Of a stretch of 36,273 bases of DNA, positions 1-7,835 are shown in pieces. The notes under the pieces were generated by a model, which was not told where the DNA came from, made no database searches, and saw nothing but the letters and a program-made list of their open reading frames with translations. Where the stretch lies: assembly GCA_017469465.1 (NCBI GenBank), contig JAFUGH010000057.1:1-36273 (forward strand), given 5' to 3'. This DNA is from Clostridia bacterium (GTDB lineage Bacteria > Bacillota > Clostridia > TANB77 > UBA1234). The translations under genes were made by a program, and so were the position numbers. Each line of letters opens with the position of its first letter. Position 1 is the first letter of the stretch.

Positions 1-141
1 CAATTTATCAATTTTGAAAGGAGGAAAAAGGAATGTTTAATAAGGAAGAAATCGAAAGATTACAAGCAGAAAAAGAAAATTTACAAAGTCAACTAAAAGT
101 TAAGTCAATGGAATATCAACAATTACAAGAGCAATATGTTC
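1..141. repeat. Terminal overlap, left copy (circular genome)
   Basis: These bases match 36133-36273 base for base where compared. The repeat covers an upstream region and the first third of a gene, with no packaging-site features, so it looks like the overlap left when a circular or circularly permuted genome is written linearly. An exact length of 141 also fits a k-mer overlap from a short-read assembler. A true direct terminal repeat is less likely. Confidence 0.93.
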
Positions 142-362
142 ACAAAAACAATGAATTGTTTGACATGATTTCATTAGCATTTAATGGTTTTAGAAGAATT
201 ACAGAAATTGCAGAAAGAAACGATTACGGCGAACCACAACAAAAAATTAGACAAATGAAAGAAGAATCTGAAAAGCTAAAAAATTATTTTGCACAATTAA
301 CAATGGATACACCTTTGCTAACAAAAAATAGAACTAATATCACCGACCAAAGCAATAAATAG
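33..362 (+). CDS. Coiled-coil early phage protein, function unknown
   Basis: This encodes 109 residues. I do not recognise the family. Residues 3-45 are rich in E, K, Q and L with heptad-like spacing, so an N-terminal coiled coil is likely. A less charged middle with a short aromatic stretch (MISLAFNGFRRI) follows, then a second charged helix, and a polar Ser/Thr/Asn tail. The ATG is chosen because AAAGGAGG lies at 17-24. It is first in the rightward operon leading to the recombination genes; on the circle it follows a small ORF (36071-36172) that overlaps its start, so translation may be coupled. A recombination or replication accessory role would be inference from position only. Confidence 0.75.
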   Translation: MFNKEEIERLQAEKENLQSQLKVKSMEYQQLQEQYVHKNNELFDMISLAFNGFRRITEIAERNDYGEPQQKIRQMKEESEKLKNYFAQLTMDTPLLTKNRTNITDQSNK

Positions 363-445
363 TTCTATAAAAGAAAATTTATATAAATTCACTTCATTTG
401 CATTTTATCACAAAATGAAATGTAGTGCAAGAGAAAGGAGGAAAA

Positions 446-1081
446 ATGAATAGAGAGGAATGGCTTGAAGAAAGAAAAAAGGGCATTGGTGGTTCTGATG
501 CTGCAACAATTCTAGGTTTGAATCCATATAAAAGTAACATTGATTTATGGGAAGAAAAAACCGGAAGAAAGCAAGCGGAAGATATATCCGACAAGCCTTA
601 TGTACAATATGGAACAAAAGCAGAGGATCATCTAAGAGAATTATTCAAATTAGATTTCCCTCAATATGAAGTTACACATGAAGAAAACACCATAATTAAG
701 CATCCTACATATCCATTCTTATTTGCTAGTCTTGATGGACAACTTGTTAATAAGGAAACCGGCGAACTCGGAATTTTAGAAATAAAAACAACGAACATTT
801 TACAATCAATGCAAAAAGAAAAATGGAAAGAGAAAATTCCAAATAACTATTATTGTCAGGTTCTTCACTACTTGAATGTAACAGGTTATTCTTTTGCAAT
901 ATTAAAGGCACAACTTAAATACGATTATAGCGGAGAAATAAGACTAGAAACAAAACATTACACAATTTTTAGAAAAGATGTGGAAGAAGATATCAAATTG
1001 CTACAAGAAAAAGAAATAGAATTTTGGACTAAATATGTTGAAAAAGACACTCAACCACCTTTGATATTACCAAATTTATAA
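446..1081 (+). CDS. YqaJ-family (lambda Exo-like) recombination exonuclease
   Basis: The product is a 211-residue exonuclease of the YqaJ viral recombinase family. Such enzymes resect double-strand DNA ends so that a RecT-type annealing protein can load on the single strand. The N-terminal GIGGSDA motif (13-19) is the family hallmark. Metal-binding residues of the PD-(D/E)XK fold are visible as Glu60, Asp97 (LDGQL) and Glu112-x-Lys114 (LEIKT), with Gln138 in the following helix. The ATG at 446 is preferred over an upstream GTG at 425 because AAAGGAGG at 434-441 lies just before it. RecT, its expected partner, is encoded at 2874, four genes downstream. Confidence 0.95.
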   Translation: MNREEWLEERKKGIGGSDAATILGLNPYKSNIDLWEEKTGRKQAEDISDKPYVQYGTKAEDHLRELFKLDFPQYEVTHEENTIIKHPTYPFLFASLDGQLVNKETGELGILEIKTTNILQSMQKEKWKEKIPNNYYCQVLHYLNVTGYSFAILKAQLKYDYSGEIRLETKHYTIFRKDVEEDIKLLQEKEIEFWTKYVEKDTQPPLILPNL

Positions 1082-1097
1082 ATTAGGAGGAAAGATA

Positions 1098-1418
1098 ATG
1101 GAAAAAGTTATAAAGGGAACAGATGAAATCCCTACAAAATTTGAAGAATTTAAAATTGTTGGAGTTAAATACGAGGACAAATTTGAAAAGAAAACATTTA
1201 CAGGCAGAGAGTATAGTTATTACACTGATTTAGATCTAGAAATAGGGGACATTGTTGAAGTTCCTACTAGATATGGAAAATCAATCGCAATGGTTACTAA
1301 AATTAATATAGACAAAAATGAAATTGAAAAAATCAAAGAATACATGAAAGTTATAGACACAAAATTAGATAAAAATGAATTTTTGAAGGAGGAAAATAGC
1401 GATGGAATTAAAGGTTGA
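1098..1418 (+). CDS. Small phage protein with a PriA-like DNA-binding fold signature, uncertain
   Basis: This 106-residue protein sits between the exonuclease and a DUF1351-like gene. Residues around 40-70 read Y-x-Y-x-(T)-DLDLEIGDIVEVP-x-R-x-G-K, followed by a hydrophobic strand and a charged helix. A similar pattern (a Tyr-rich strand, then L-x-x-G-D-x-V-x-V-P) occurs in the 3' DNA-binding domain of the primosome helicase PriA, so a small OB- or PriA-N-like module is possible. No helicase domain is present. The start has AGGAGG at 1085-1090. The 3' end overlaps the next gene, which uses the AAGGAGG inside this gene, so the two are translationally coupled. A function in recombination or replication is inference. 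Confidence 0.7.
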   Translation: MEKVIKGTDEIPTKFEEFKIVGVKYEDKFEKKTFTGREYSYYTDLDLEIGDIVEVPTRYGKSIAMVTKINIDKNEIEKIKEYMKVIDTKLDKNEFLKEENSDGIKG

Positions 1419-2217
1419 AGAAATCAAATCACTTGCACCGGTAAAATTTAATTATGAAGATATTAAAAATTGGGTTACAGAAAAAGCAGCAGAATATAAA
1501 AGTGTAGTTTATACACCGGAAACAATAACATTAGCAAAACAAGATAGAGCAACATTGAATAAGGTATCAGATGCAATCAACAACGAAAAGAAAAGAATCA
1601 AAAACGAATTATTGAAACCTTATGTAGATTTCGAAAATAAATGCAAAGAATTAATGGCAATTGTAGATGATGCATCAAAAACAATAGACAAACAAGTAAA
1701 AGAATTTGAATTAAAAGAGCAGGCAGAAAAAGAACAACAAATCAAAGCAATATTTGATACTTATGTTGGAGAATTTAAGGATTTAATTTTATTTGACATT
1801 GTATTTAATCCTAGATGGTTAAATAAAACTTACACTATGAAAAAAATTGAAGAGGATATAAATCATATAATTGTAAAAACATCAGATGACATGAAAGTAT
1901 TGGAAGGACAAATAAAAGATGAAACAATTTTGAAACAAGTACAAGCATTCTATTTTTCACATATTGCTGAATCAGATTGTTTAAGTTCTTCATTAAAATA
2001 CGGAATGAATGTTATTGAAAGTAATAAAAAACTAGAAGAATTAAAAAATAAACGAAATGCAACAAATAGTGAACAAAATATAACAAATAGTGAACAAAAT
2101 GTGCAAAAAAATGAAAATTTAATACAAATTGATTTTAGAGTTATAGCAACAAAAGAGCAATTCATGAATCTAAAACAATTTTTAGAATCAAACAATATAG
2201 AGTATAGGAGGATATAA
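1402..2217 (+). CDS. DUF1351-like phage protein
   Basis: The product has 271 residues and resembles the DUF1351 family often encoded between YqaJ and RecT in Bacillota phages. The first 120 residues are an almost continuous charged helix containing the family-like stretch RATLNKVSDAINNEKKRIK. Its function is not known; a coiled-coil partner of the exonuclease or annealing protein is a guess from synteny. Residues 219-236 include a short tandem repeat (two copies of TNSEQN with spacers) from a 21-bp DNA duplication at 2061-2102. The ATG follows AAGGAGGAAAATAGCG within the preceding gene. Confidence 0.8.
   Translation: MELKVEEIKSLAPVKFNYEDIKNWVTEKAAEYKSVVYTPETITLAKQDRATLNKVSDAINNEKKRIKNELLKPYVDFENKCKELMAIVDDASKTIDKQVKEFELKEQAEKEQQIKAIFDTYVGEFKDLILFDIVFNPRWLNKTYTMKKIEEDINHIIVKTSDDMKVLEGQIKDETILKQVQAFYFSHIAESDCLSSSLKYGMNVIESNKKLEELKNKRNATNSEQNITNSEQNVQKNENLIQIDFRVIATKEQFMNLKQFLESNNIEYRRI
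2061..2102 (+). repeat. 21-bp tandem duplication inside the DUF1351-like gene
   Basis: A 19-base unit AACAAATAGTGAACAAAAT occurs at 2061-2079 and again at 2082-2100, a period of 21 bases or seven codons. It lengthens an Asn/Gln/Ser-rich linker without changing the frame. Replication slippage is the simplest origin. Confidence 0.85.
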
Positions 2218-2219
2218 AA

Positions 2220-2519
2220 ATGTTAAATAAAAAGCAAAAATGTAAATATGATATTCATTTAGTTGAAAATGAAGATGAAACCATAATAGATGTAAAGGCA
2301 AGAAATGAAGAGAGTGTATTAACTGCACTAGCAATATTCGTAAAGGAACTAAAACAACATGGACATATTGAAGAACATAAAATCAGATATGCCTTTAATT
2401 TAGGATTAGGAAAAGCAGATGAAAAAACTAATATAAAAGTGCAAGAGATACATATTTCAAAAGAAAATGAAGAGCAATTCAAAGAACTATTGGAAAAAAT
2501 GATGAAAGGAGACAAATAA
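2220..2519 (+). CDS. Hypothetical phage protein
   Basis: This 99-residue acidic protein is not recognised. It starts with a strand-rich segment (KCKYDIHLVENEDETIIDVKA), continues with a helix from about residue 30 to 50, and ends in a charged helix rich in E and K. There are no Cys or His clusters, signal peptide or membrane segment. The start follows AGGAGGATATAAAA. It lies between the exonuclease and RecT, with one base between its stop and the next start, so it is part of the recombination operon; a role there is inference. Confidence 0.7.
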   Translation: MLNKKQKCKYDIHLVENEDETIIDVKARNEESVLTALAIFVKELKQHGHIEEHKIRYAFNLGLGKADEKTNIKVQEIHISKENEEQFKELLEKMMKGDK

Positions 2520-2520
2520 T

Positions 2521-2868
2521 ATGCAAGAAAAATTGAATTTAAATAATGAATTATTAAAACCAATGCGTGATAGGTTAGAAAAGTCAATTGATATATTAAC
2601 TAAAAATGCAATTCTTACAGGAAAAGAGGCAGAAATTACATTAAAAATAAATGTTGGAGTAACTAAAGAAGATAGGGAATTCAACGATGAAATTGAAGAA
2701 TATTTACAACCAAATTATGAATACCAATTATCTGAAAAAATAAAAGAAAGCAAAAGCAATTATAAAAATTCACTTGGTCGCAATTACTCTGTTGAAATAG
2801 ATGATGAAAATAATCTAGTAGTAAAAAACATGAATGAACAACAAAGTTTATTCGGGAAAGGTAGGTAA
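2521..2868 (+). CDS. Hypothetical phage protein upstream of recT
   Basis: The product has 115 residues. A helical N-terminus (to about residue 38) is followed by a strand EAEITLKINVGVTKED and an acidic C-terminus. Proteins of this size and shape just before recT in Clostridium-type phages are sometimes annotated as replication terminator-like, but I see no motif that would establish that. The ATG is at 2521, after an AAAGGAG that lies inside the end of the preceding gene. Five bases separate its stop from the recT start. Confidence 0.65.
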   Translation: MQEKLNLNNELLKPMRDRLEKSIDILTKNAILTGKEAEITLKINVGVTKEDREFNDEIEEYLQPNYEYQLSEKIKESKSNYKNSLGRNYSVEIDDENNLVVKNMNEQQSLFGKGR

Positions 2869-2873
2869 TAAAT

Positions 2874-3738
2874 ATGGCGGTTCAAAATAGTTTAGTAAAA
2901 CAAAATCAAAAACAAACTTTTAGTGCTTTTCTTGCAACAGATGCAATGAAAAAGAAAATAAATGAAATGGTTGGAGGAGAAAAGGGACAACAATTCGTAA
3001 CATCAATTATTTCTGCAGTAAGTACAAATCCACAACTTGCAGAATGTGAAAATTCATCAATAGTTTCTGCAGCATTATTGGGACAGGCTCTTAACTTGAG
3101 CCCATCCCCACAATTGCGGACAATATTATATGGTTCCGTTCAATGATAGCAAACGAGGATGCAAAGTTGCACAATTTCAAATTGGATACAAAGGTTATAT
3201 TCAATTAGCAATCAGGAGCGGTCAGTATAAAAAATTAAATGTATTAGCAATAAAAGAAGGCGAATTAAAAAAATATGATCCACTTAATGAAGAAATAGAA
3301 GTTGAATTAATGCAGGATGAAGAGGAAAGAGAAAAAGCCGAAACAATAGGTTATTATGCAATGTTTGAATATCTAAACGGATTTAGAAAAACATTATACT
3401 GGTCAAAAGCAAAAATGGAGGCTCATGCCCTTAAATATTCAATGGGATATAGGGCAAAAAAAGGATATACATTTTGGGAAAAAGACTTTGATGGAATGGC
3501 ATATAAAACAATGCTACGACAACTAATTTCTAAATGGGGAATTATGAGTGTAGATTTAACAATGCAAAAGGCTCTTGAATCAGATATGGCAGTAATCAAT
3601 GACAATGGAACATATGATTACATCGACAATACTGATGCAGAACCAATAGAAATTGAAAACGAAGAACAACCGGAACAACAAGAACAAAATGAAACAACAC
3701 AAAATGAAGATACGGATTTCTTCTTTGAAAATAACTAA
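2874..3738 (+). CDS. recT: RecT single-strand annealing protein, +1 frameshift at CGG
   Basis: RecT-family proteins anneal complementary single strands and act with the YqaJ exonuclease in phage recombination. The gene is split: the first frame gives 81 residues ending LNLSPSPQL and then meets in-frame CGG at 3117-3119; read through, it would end 9 codons later at a stop. Skipping the C reads GGA (Gly82) and continues GQYYMVPFND, then AQFQIGYKG and QLAIRSGQYK, the RecT core, to 3738. The joined protein has 287 residues, a normal RecT length, with an acidic Glu/Gln-rich tail. Neither half alone would be functional, because the break falls in the conserved core. The start has no perfect ribosome site (GGTAGG upstream). 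Confidence 0.95.
3117..3119 (+). other. CGG +1 frameshift site 1 (recT, Gly82)
   Basis: Zero-frame context is TTG CGG ACA. Dropping the C gives TTG GGA CAA, which restores LGQYYMVPF, typical of RecT. The P-site codon TTG cannot re-pair well in the +1 frame (TGC), so classical slippage is not favoured. Confidence 0.9.
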
Positions 3739-3759
3739 AGTTAAAGGGAGGTTTGCAAG

Positions 3760-4564
3760 ATGTTAACTGAGGGGTTTGTAAAATTTCAAAGAAAAATAGT
3801 AAATTGGGAATGGTACAGCGACATAAATGTACATAGAGTATTTACTCATTTATTATACACTGCTAATTGGACAGAACAAAAATGGCAGGGGATAACAATT
3901 GAACGTGGGCAACGTGTAACCTCTCTTGAACATCTTGCAAATGAAACCAACTTATCAGTACAACAAGTCAGAACCGCATTAAAAAAATTACAAAAAACAC
4001 GGAGAAATAACAATCAAATCAACAAACAAATACACCATTATAACCATTGAAAACTACGGCATTTATCAAGCAAAAGAAGAAAAAGCAACAAGCAAAATAA
4101 CAAACGAGCAACAAGCAAATGACAATCAAATAACAAACGAGCAACAACAATTAAAGAAAGATAAGAAAGATAAGAAGGAGAAGAAAGAAAATAATATAAA
4201 TAAAATTAAATTAAATTCTTTATATTTATATTTAACAGAAAGAGCAGAAAGTTTTGAAGGACTTGCCGACAAAGATAAAATAGCAATTCAAAGCAAACTA
4301 AAAAATATGGATTTATATTTAGAAAAAGATGAGTTTTTGCCGGAAAATATGAAATTCGATTTACAACTGAAATATTATGCAATAACACAAATATATTTAA
4401 GTCCATACAAAATATACTTACCGAATCTAAAAGAAAAATTATTTACAAGAACATTCTTGTCAGCAATTCAATATTGTCCAATAGAAACAAAAACACAAAA
4501 ACAAATAACGGATTTTATGAATTACTTTATAGTTTGTTTAAGAAAGGAATTTGATAAACAATGA
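3760..4564 (+). CDS. Winged-helix replication initiator (replisome organizer-like), +1 frameshift at CGG
   Basis: The joined product has 267 residues. The N-terminus (GFVKFQRKIVNWEWYSD, then HLLYTANW, then ERGQRVTSLEHLANET and VRTALKKLQKT) is the winged-helix domain of phage replisome-organizer proteins, which bind the origin and recruit the host helicase loader. In-frame CGG at 4000-4002 breaks the frame. Skipping C gives Gly81 and GEITIKSTNKYTIITI, exactly the wing expected in this family. A Gln/Asn/Lys-rich linker with two DNA repeats and a helical C-terminal domain of about 110 residues follow. The start has GGGAGG upstream, and the TGA overlaps the next ATG. The linker may contain the origin. 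Confidence 0.88.
4000..4002 (+). other. CGG +1 frameshift site 2 (replication initiator, Gly81)
   Basis: Zero-frame context is ACA CGG AGA; skipping C gives ACA GGA GAA (TGE), restoring the T-G-E-I-T-I wing of the winged helix. The unshifted frame ends at a TGA 15 codons later. Confidence 0.9.
4095..4235 (+). other. Candidate replication origin inside the initiator gene (repeats plus A+T-rich tract)
   Basis: The 20-base unit AAATAACAAACGAGCAACAA occurs at 4095-4114 and 4128-4147, 33 bases apart. A purine-rich stretch and then a nearly pure A/T tract (about 4190-4235) follow. Phages often place iterons and an unwinding region inside the initiator gene, as lambda does within gene O. Two repeats are few, and a low-complexity linker could produce them by chance, so this is a candidate only. 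Confidence 0.4.
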
Positions 4565-4743
4565 ATCAATTAAAAGATGAAGTTTTATGCAAATATTGCC
4601 TCGGATGTAATAAATTAGAAGATCCTAATTTTGCAGGGTGGAGAAGATGCAAAGGTTTTGTTGCAGGATATCCAAATTGGAAAGAACAATATTATAAGGC
4701 ATTAAATAATGAACGCACGAAAATCAATTTTAAGAAAAAATAA
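4561..4743 (+). CDS. Small cysteine-motif protein, possible zinc binder
   Basis: This encodes 60 residues with CxxCxxC at Cys10, Cys13 and Cys16 and a fourth Cys at position 30 (RRCKG), a spacing compatible with one zinc site. The C-terminus is basic. Similar short Cys proteins are common beside replication genes in Bacillota phages, but I do not know a function. The ATG overlaps the TGA of the initiator gene (ATGA), so translation is coupled and would depend on correct frameshifting upstream. Confidence 0.7.
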   Translation: MNQLKDEVLCKYCLGCNKLEDPNFAGWRRCKGFVAGYPNWKEQYYKALNNERTKINFKKK

Positions 4744-4879
4744 TTGCTAAACGATAAATTATTCAAATACGACAAAAAAATAAAAAATAGAACGAAAAAA
4801 ATAAAAATTTAGGGGTAAAAAATAAGACCTTAAAGAGTAAATTTTTGAAACGAACTGATGTCGAAAAGGAGAAAATAAA

Positions 4880-5020
4880 ATGAATGTTTTTGCTCAAATA
4901 CTAGAAATTATATTTATTTATGGAGTTGCTGCAGGAGTTATAGGAACAATTATTATTGAGATATTTATCACAATAATAGTTTTATTAATAAAAAAATACA
5001 AAGGAAGGGAAGAAAAATGA
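4880..5020 (+). CDS. Small membrane protein (46 residues)
   Basis: A 46-residue ORF begins at ATG 4880 after AAAAGGAG. Residues 3-14 and 16-37 are almost entirely hydrophobic (I, V, L, F, A, G) with one Glu at 27, followed by a basic end (KKYKGREEK). One or two membrane spans with the C-terminus in the cytoplasm are likely. Its stop overlaps the ATG of the RusA gene. The function is not known. The 136 bases before it (4744-4879) hold no gene that I can support. Confidence 0.6.
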   Translation: MNVFAQILEIIFIYGVAAGVIGTIIIEIFITIIVLLIKKYKGREEK

Positions 5021-5430
5021 AAATAGGATTTAATGTTGCAGGAAAAGTTCAAGCAAAGCAAAGACCACGATTTAATGGAAAATTTGCATACACACCAAAA
5101 GAAACAATAGCTTATGAAAATTGGGTGCGAACTTGCTTTTTAAATAAATATAGGGGAATGCAACCATTGGAAAAACCATTGAAAGTAAAGATTATTGCTT
5201 ATTATGAAATACCAAAAAGTGCAAGTAAAAAGAAACGACAACAAATGTTAAATATGGAGATATTCCCAACAGTTAAACCTGATACAGATAACATTGCAAA
5301 AGGCATATTGGATTCATTAAATAAAATTGCATATTTAGATGATAAACAAGTAGTTAAATTGGAAGTAGAAAAATATTATTCAACAACTGCTTGTGTTGCA
5401 GTTATGATTGAAGAAGTGGAGGCGGATTAA
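5017..5430 (+). CDS. rusA: RusA-family Holliday junction resolvase
   Basis: RusA cleaves four-way DNA junctions at the end of recombination or before packaging. This 137-residue protein has the family layout: an N-terminal strand ending in KQRPRFNG, a central segment with EIPKSASKKKRQQM, and the acidic metal-binding core KPDTDNIAKGILDSLN followed by YLDDKQV. The aspartates in these last two motifs are the expected catalytic residues. The start overlaps the stop of the small membrane protein gene and has GGAAGGGAAG upstream. Confidence 0.92.
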   Translation: MKIGFNVAGKVQAKQRPRFNGKFAYTPKETIAYENWVRTCFLNKYRGMQPLEKPLKVKIIAYYEIPKSASKKKRQQMLNMEIFPTVKPDTDNIAKGILDSLNKIAYLDDKQVVKLEVEKYYSTTACVAVMIEEVEAD

Positions 5431-5431
5431 G

Positions 5432-5875
5432 ATGTCATTGAAAAATTATACAACTAATATAAAAGCGGAAAAAACAATAAATGAAATACAACAAATACTA
5501 GCAAAACATAAAGCAAAGGCGATATTAACTGAATATGGAGATACAGGAAGAGTTGTTGCAATAAGTTTTAAGATTGATACACCGCAGGGATTAATAGGAA
5601 TAAAATTGCCAGCCAAACAAGACAATGTTTTGAAAGTATTAAGAACGCAAAAAATAAAAAATAGTGCAATAAAAGCAACAAACGAACAGGCAGAAAAAAC
5701 TGCATGGCGAAATATAAAAGATTGGATTGATGCTCAAATGGCATTAATTGAAACTGAAATGGTAACAATTGATGAAGTATTTTTGCCATACATATTAAAT
5801 AAAAATGGACAAACTTTATATGAGGCATTTTCAAAAAATCAATTATTATTGGAAGGAGGCGGAATTGATGAGTAA
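5432..5875 (+). CDS. Conserved phage protein of unknown function
   Basis: This encodes 147 residues. Residues 25-75 look like a mixed alpha/beta segment (KAKAILTEYGDTGRVVAISF, then a loop and GIKLPAKQ), followed by a helical stretch with NEQAEKTAWRNIKDWIDAQMALIE. Proteins of this appearance lie next to rusA or methylase genes in many Clostridium-type phages, without a known role. ATG 5432 is chosen because GTGGAGG precedes it; an upstream TTG at 5408 would add eight residues including an in-frame CGG, otherwise unused in this genome. Confidence 0.75.
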   Translation: MSLKNYTTNIKAEKTINEIQQILAKHKAKAILTEYGDTGRVVAISFKIDTPQGLIGIKLPAKQDNVLKVLRTQKIKNSAIKATNEQAEKTAWRNIKDWIDAQMALIETEMVTIDEVFLPYILNKNGQTLYEAFSKNQLLLEGGGIDE

Positions 5876-5957
5876 TGGGGTTTTAATTACGTTAATAATA
5901 TGCGGAACAATACTTGCAATATATTTGATAGACAAGTTTTTTGATAATAAAAAATAG
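5868..5957 (+). CDS. Very small single-span membrane peptide
   Basis: A 29-residue ORF overlaps the end of the previous gene (ATG inside ...GGAATTGATGAGTAA) with GGAGG just upstream. Residues 4-21 are hydrophobic (VLITLIICGTILAIYLI), followed by Asp/Lys and Phe. It resembles the many tiny membrane peptides of phage early regions. No function can be assigned. Confidence 0.5.
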   Translation: MSNGVLITLIICGTILAIYLIDKFFDNKK

Positions 5958-5975
5958 AAAGGGAAACAAAAACAT

Positions 5976-6218
5976 ATGAGTGAAAGAGAAGAAATATTAA
6001 ATAAAATGAAAAACAAATATAAATTAGCATTATTTGCAGTAATAAGAAATTCGGCAGTTATGCCGACAGGGCTACAATTAGGAAAAACAAAAGATGAAAT
6101 CAATAAAATGAGTTATGAAACTTTATGCGAAATAGTAGGAAAAATTGATTACGATAAAGTTGAAAAAGACTATAACAGAGGGAAAGAGTTATTTAGTAAA
6201 GGGGTAAAAAATGGCTAG
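5976..6218 (+). CDS. Hypothetical phage protein
   Basis: This encodes 80 residues, mainly helical, starting MSEREEILNKMKNK and with the segment AVIRNSAVMPTGLQLGKTKDE in the middle. There is no membrane segment or Cys cluster, and I do not recognise the family. The start has AAAGGGAAAC upstream. Its end overlaps the start of the next small gene by eight bases. Confidence 0.6.
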   Translation: MSEREEILNKMKNKYKLALFAVIRNSAVMPTGLQLGKTKDEINKMSYETLCEIVGKIDYDKVEKDYNRGKELFSKGVKNG

Positions 6219-6372
6219 AAATGTTTGTTTAGATTGTGGATATTTTCTAAATTGCAAATTTGCAAGTGAACATTTAACTTACTGCGAAAAATACATAAAA
6301 GCACATAGAATCATAACAAAAAAGGAGAGTAGATCAGAAAATGAAAAAGAAACCCAAAATAGAATTATATAA
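6211..6372 (+). CDS. Small four-cysteine protein, possible zinc binder
   Basis: A 53-residue ORF begins at ATG 6211 after GGGGTAAAAA, overlapping the previous gene. Cys6, Cys9, Cys15 and Cys25 (VCLDCGYF, LNCKF, TYCEKY) could bind one zinc ion. The charged C-terminus overlaps the methylase gene by 32 bases, and the GGAGAG that serves the methylase lies inside it. Short Cys-rich proteins like this are frequent in phage early operons; the function is unknown. Confidence 0.6.
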   Translation: MARNVCLDCGYFLNCKFASEHLTYCEKYIKAHRIITKKESRSENEKETQNRII

Positions 6373-7145
6373 TGATCACTTTCAAAATTTCAAAAGATAT
6401 GGAATTCCAAAAGCACAATTGGTTATTGCAGATATACCCTACAATTTAGGAAACAATGCTTATGCAAGTAATCCAATGTGGTATAAAAATGGAGACAACA
6501 AAAATGGCGAAAGTGAACTTGCAGGAAAAGAGTTCTTTGATACTGACAAAGATTTTAGAATTGCAGAATTTATGCATTTTTGTAGTCACATGTTAATTAA
6601 AGAACCGAAAGAAAAAGGAAAAGCACCGGCAATGATTGTTTTTTGTGCTTATGAGCAACAACAAATGGTTATTGATTGGGGTAAAAAATACGGATTTATG
6701 AATAGTTATCCGTTAGTATTTATTAAAAATTATTCTGCACAAGTATTAAAAGCAAATATGAAAATAGTAGGTGCAACAGAATACGCAGTTGTTTTATATA
6801 GGGATAAATTGCCGAAATTCAACAACAATAAAAAAATGATTTTTAATTGGTTTGAATGGAAAAGAGATAGCAAAAAAGAATATCCTAAAATACATCCAAC
6901 GCAAAAGCCTGTTGGTTTATTAAAAAGACTAATTGAAATATTTACAGATGAGGGCGATGTTGTTATTGATCCGGTTGCTCGGTAGTGCAACAACATTAAG
7001 AGCCTGTGCAGAATTAAATAGAAATTGTTACGGCTTTGAAATAAAAAAAGATTTCTATAAATTAGCAAAAGAACGAATGATTAGTGATGACATACTAAAT
7101 GGAATTATGGAAGATGGACAAGTAACAATTAATTCAATGATTTAA
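6341..7145 (+). CDS. DNA methyltransferase (N6_N4 type), +1 frameshift at CGG
   Basis: The product is a site-specific DNA methylase of the N6-adenine/N4-cytosine class, probably protecting phage DNA or marking replication. Motif IV is DIPY (31-34). The sequence then runs to HPTQKPVGLLKRLIEIF near the C-terminus. The zero frame reaches VIDPVA and then CGG at 6980-6982, directly followed by TAG. Skipping C gives Gly214 and restores DPVAGSATTLRA, the AdoMet-binding motif I, then CYGFEIKKDFY. Motif IV before motif I is the beta-class order. The joined protein has 267 residues. Without the shift the cofactor site is missing, so the frameshift is needed for activity. Confidence 0.92.
6980..6982 (+). 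other. CGG +1 frameshift site 3 (methylase, Gly214)
   Basis: Zero-frame context is GCT CGG TAG. Skipping C gives GCT GGT AGT (AGS) in the AdoMet-binding motif DPVAGSATT. This is the only one of the eight sites where a stop codon follows CGG at once. Confidence 0.9.
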
Positions 7146-7164
7146 AAGAAAGGAAACAATAAAA

Positions 7165-7539
7165 ATGGATAATCAAGAAATTAAAGAAACAATAAAAATT
7201 AGAAATGGAAAACCAATATACTGTTTACAAGTCAAACAAGGCGATGCAAAAATGCAAATATACATAAGGGATGGCGAAATATATTTTGAAGATTGCCATT
7301 ATAATTTTGATAGTTATCCAACTTTTGATATTTGCAATGATGCTCATAAAATAGCAAAAGAAATGTTTGTTTCTAGCTTGAAAACAGATATAAAAAATAA
7401 AATACTACAATTAAAGCAATTGGAATTAATATTAGATCAATTAAATTTAAAAGATGTTATTAGTGATGAATTAACCAAAGGTGGATTACTATTAACAATA
7501 AAAAAGAAATTGTTAGGAGGAAAAAACGATGAACAATAG
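7165..7539 (+). CDS. Hypothetical phage protein
   Basis: This encodes 124 residues that I do not recognise. The first half looks like a small beta-rich domain (IKIRNGKPIYCLQVKQGDAKMQIYIRDG when read in pieces), and the second half is helical, with IAKEMFVSSLKTDIKNKILQ and a Leu/Lys-rich end. Its last bases contain the GGAGG for the next gene, which it overlaps by 11 bases. A partner role for the neighbouring small gene is possible but not shown. Confidence 0.65.
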   Translation: MDNQEIKETIKIRNGKPIYCLQVKQGDAKMQIYIRDGEIYFEDCHYNFDSYPTFDICNDAHKIAKEMFVSSLKTDIKNKILQLKQLELILDQLNLKDVISDELTKGGLLLTIKKKLLGGKNDEQ

Positions 7540-7783
7540 AGCAAAATACACTGATGTAAATGAAGAAAAACAAAATAGAATTGATGATGTTAGGAATATG
7601 TTTTCGGATGTTTATGATTTTATAGAAAACAATTGCAAACCAAGTAGAGAAACATCACTTGCAATGACTAAATTAGAAGAGGCACAATTCTGGGCAATAA
7701 AAGGAATAACAAGAGAAGAACCGGAAGAAATAAAAAATATAACCGGTAGCATAGCAGATGAAAACGGAAACATATTATTTTAG
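7529..7783 (+). CDS. Acb2/Tad1-type hairpin protein, candidate anti-CBASS/anti-Thoeris sponge
   Basis: The 84-residue protein shows the signature of the Acb2/Tad1 hairpin family: a helix (EKQNRIDDVRNMFSDVYDFI), then CKPSRETSLAMTKLEEAQFWA and IKGITRE. Known members form oligomers that bind and sequester cyclic nucleotides or cyclic ADP-ribose signals, silencing CBASS and Thoeris immunity. The length fits Acb2. I infer a similar signal-sponge role here; the ligand cannot be read from the sequence, and some relatives in this domain family are untested. The last 15 residues (ITGSIADENGNILF) form a short beta-like tail. Translation starts after TTAGGAGG within the preceding gene. Confidence 0.72.
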   Translation: MNNRAKYTDVNEEKQNRIDDVRNMFSDVYDFIENNCKPSRETSLAMTKLEEAQFWAIKGITREEPEEIKNITGSIADENGNILF

Positions 7784-7835
7784 GGAAATAATAATTAAGT
7801 GATTGTTATTTTCACAAAAGAATAGGAGGAAAGCG

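Noticed and set aside
1..141. Physical direct terminal repeat of a packaged linear genome
   Set aside because: The repeat starts and ends inside unremarkable sequence and truncates a gene, which fits an assembly overlap of a circular map better.
5408..5431. Upstream TTG start for the gene at 5432
   Set aside because: It would add residues encoded within the rusA gene, including an in-frame CGG, while ATG 5432 has a good ribosome site.
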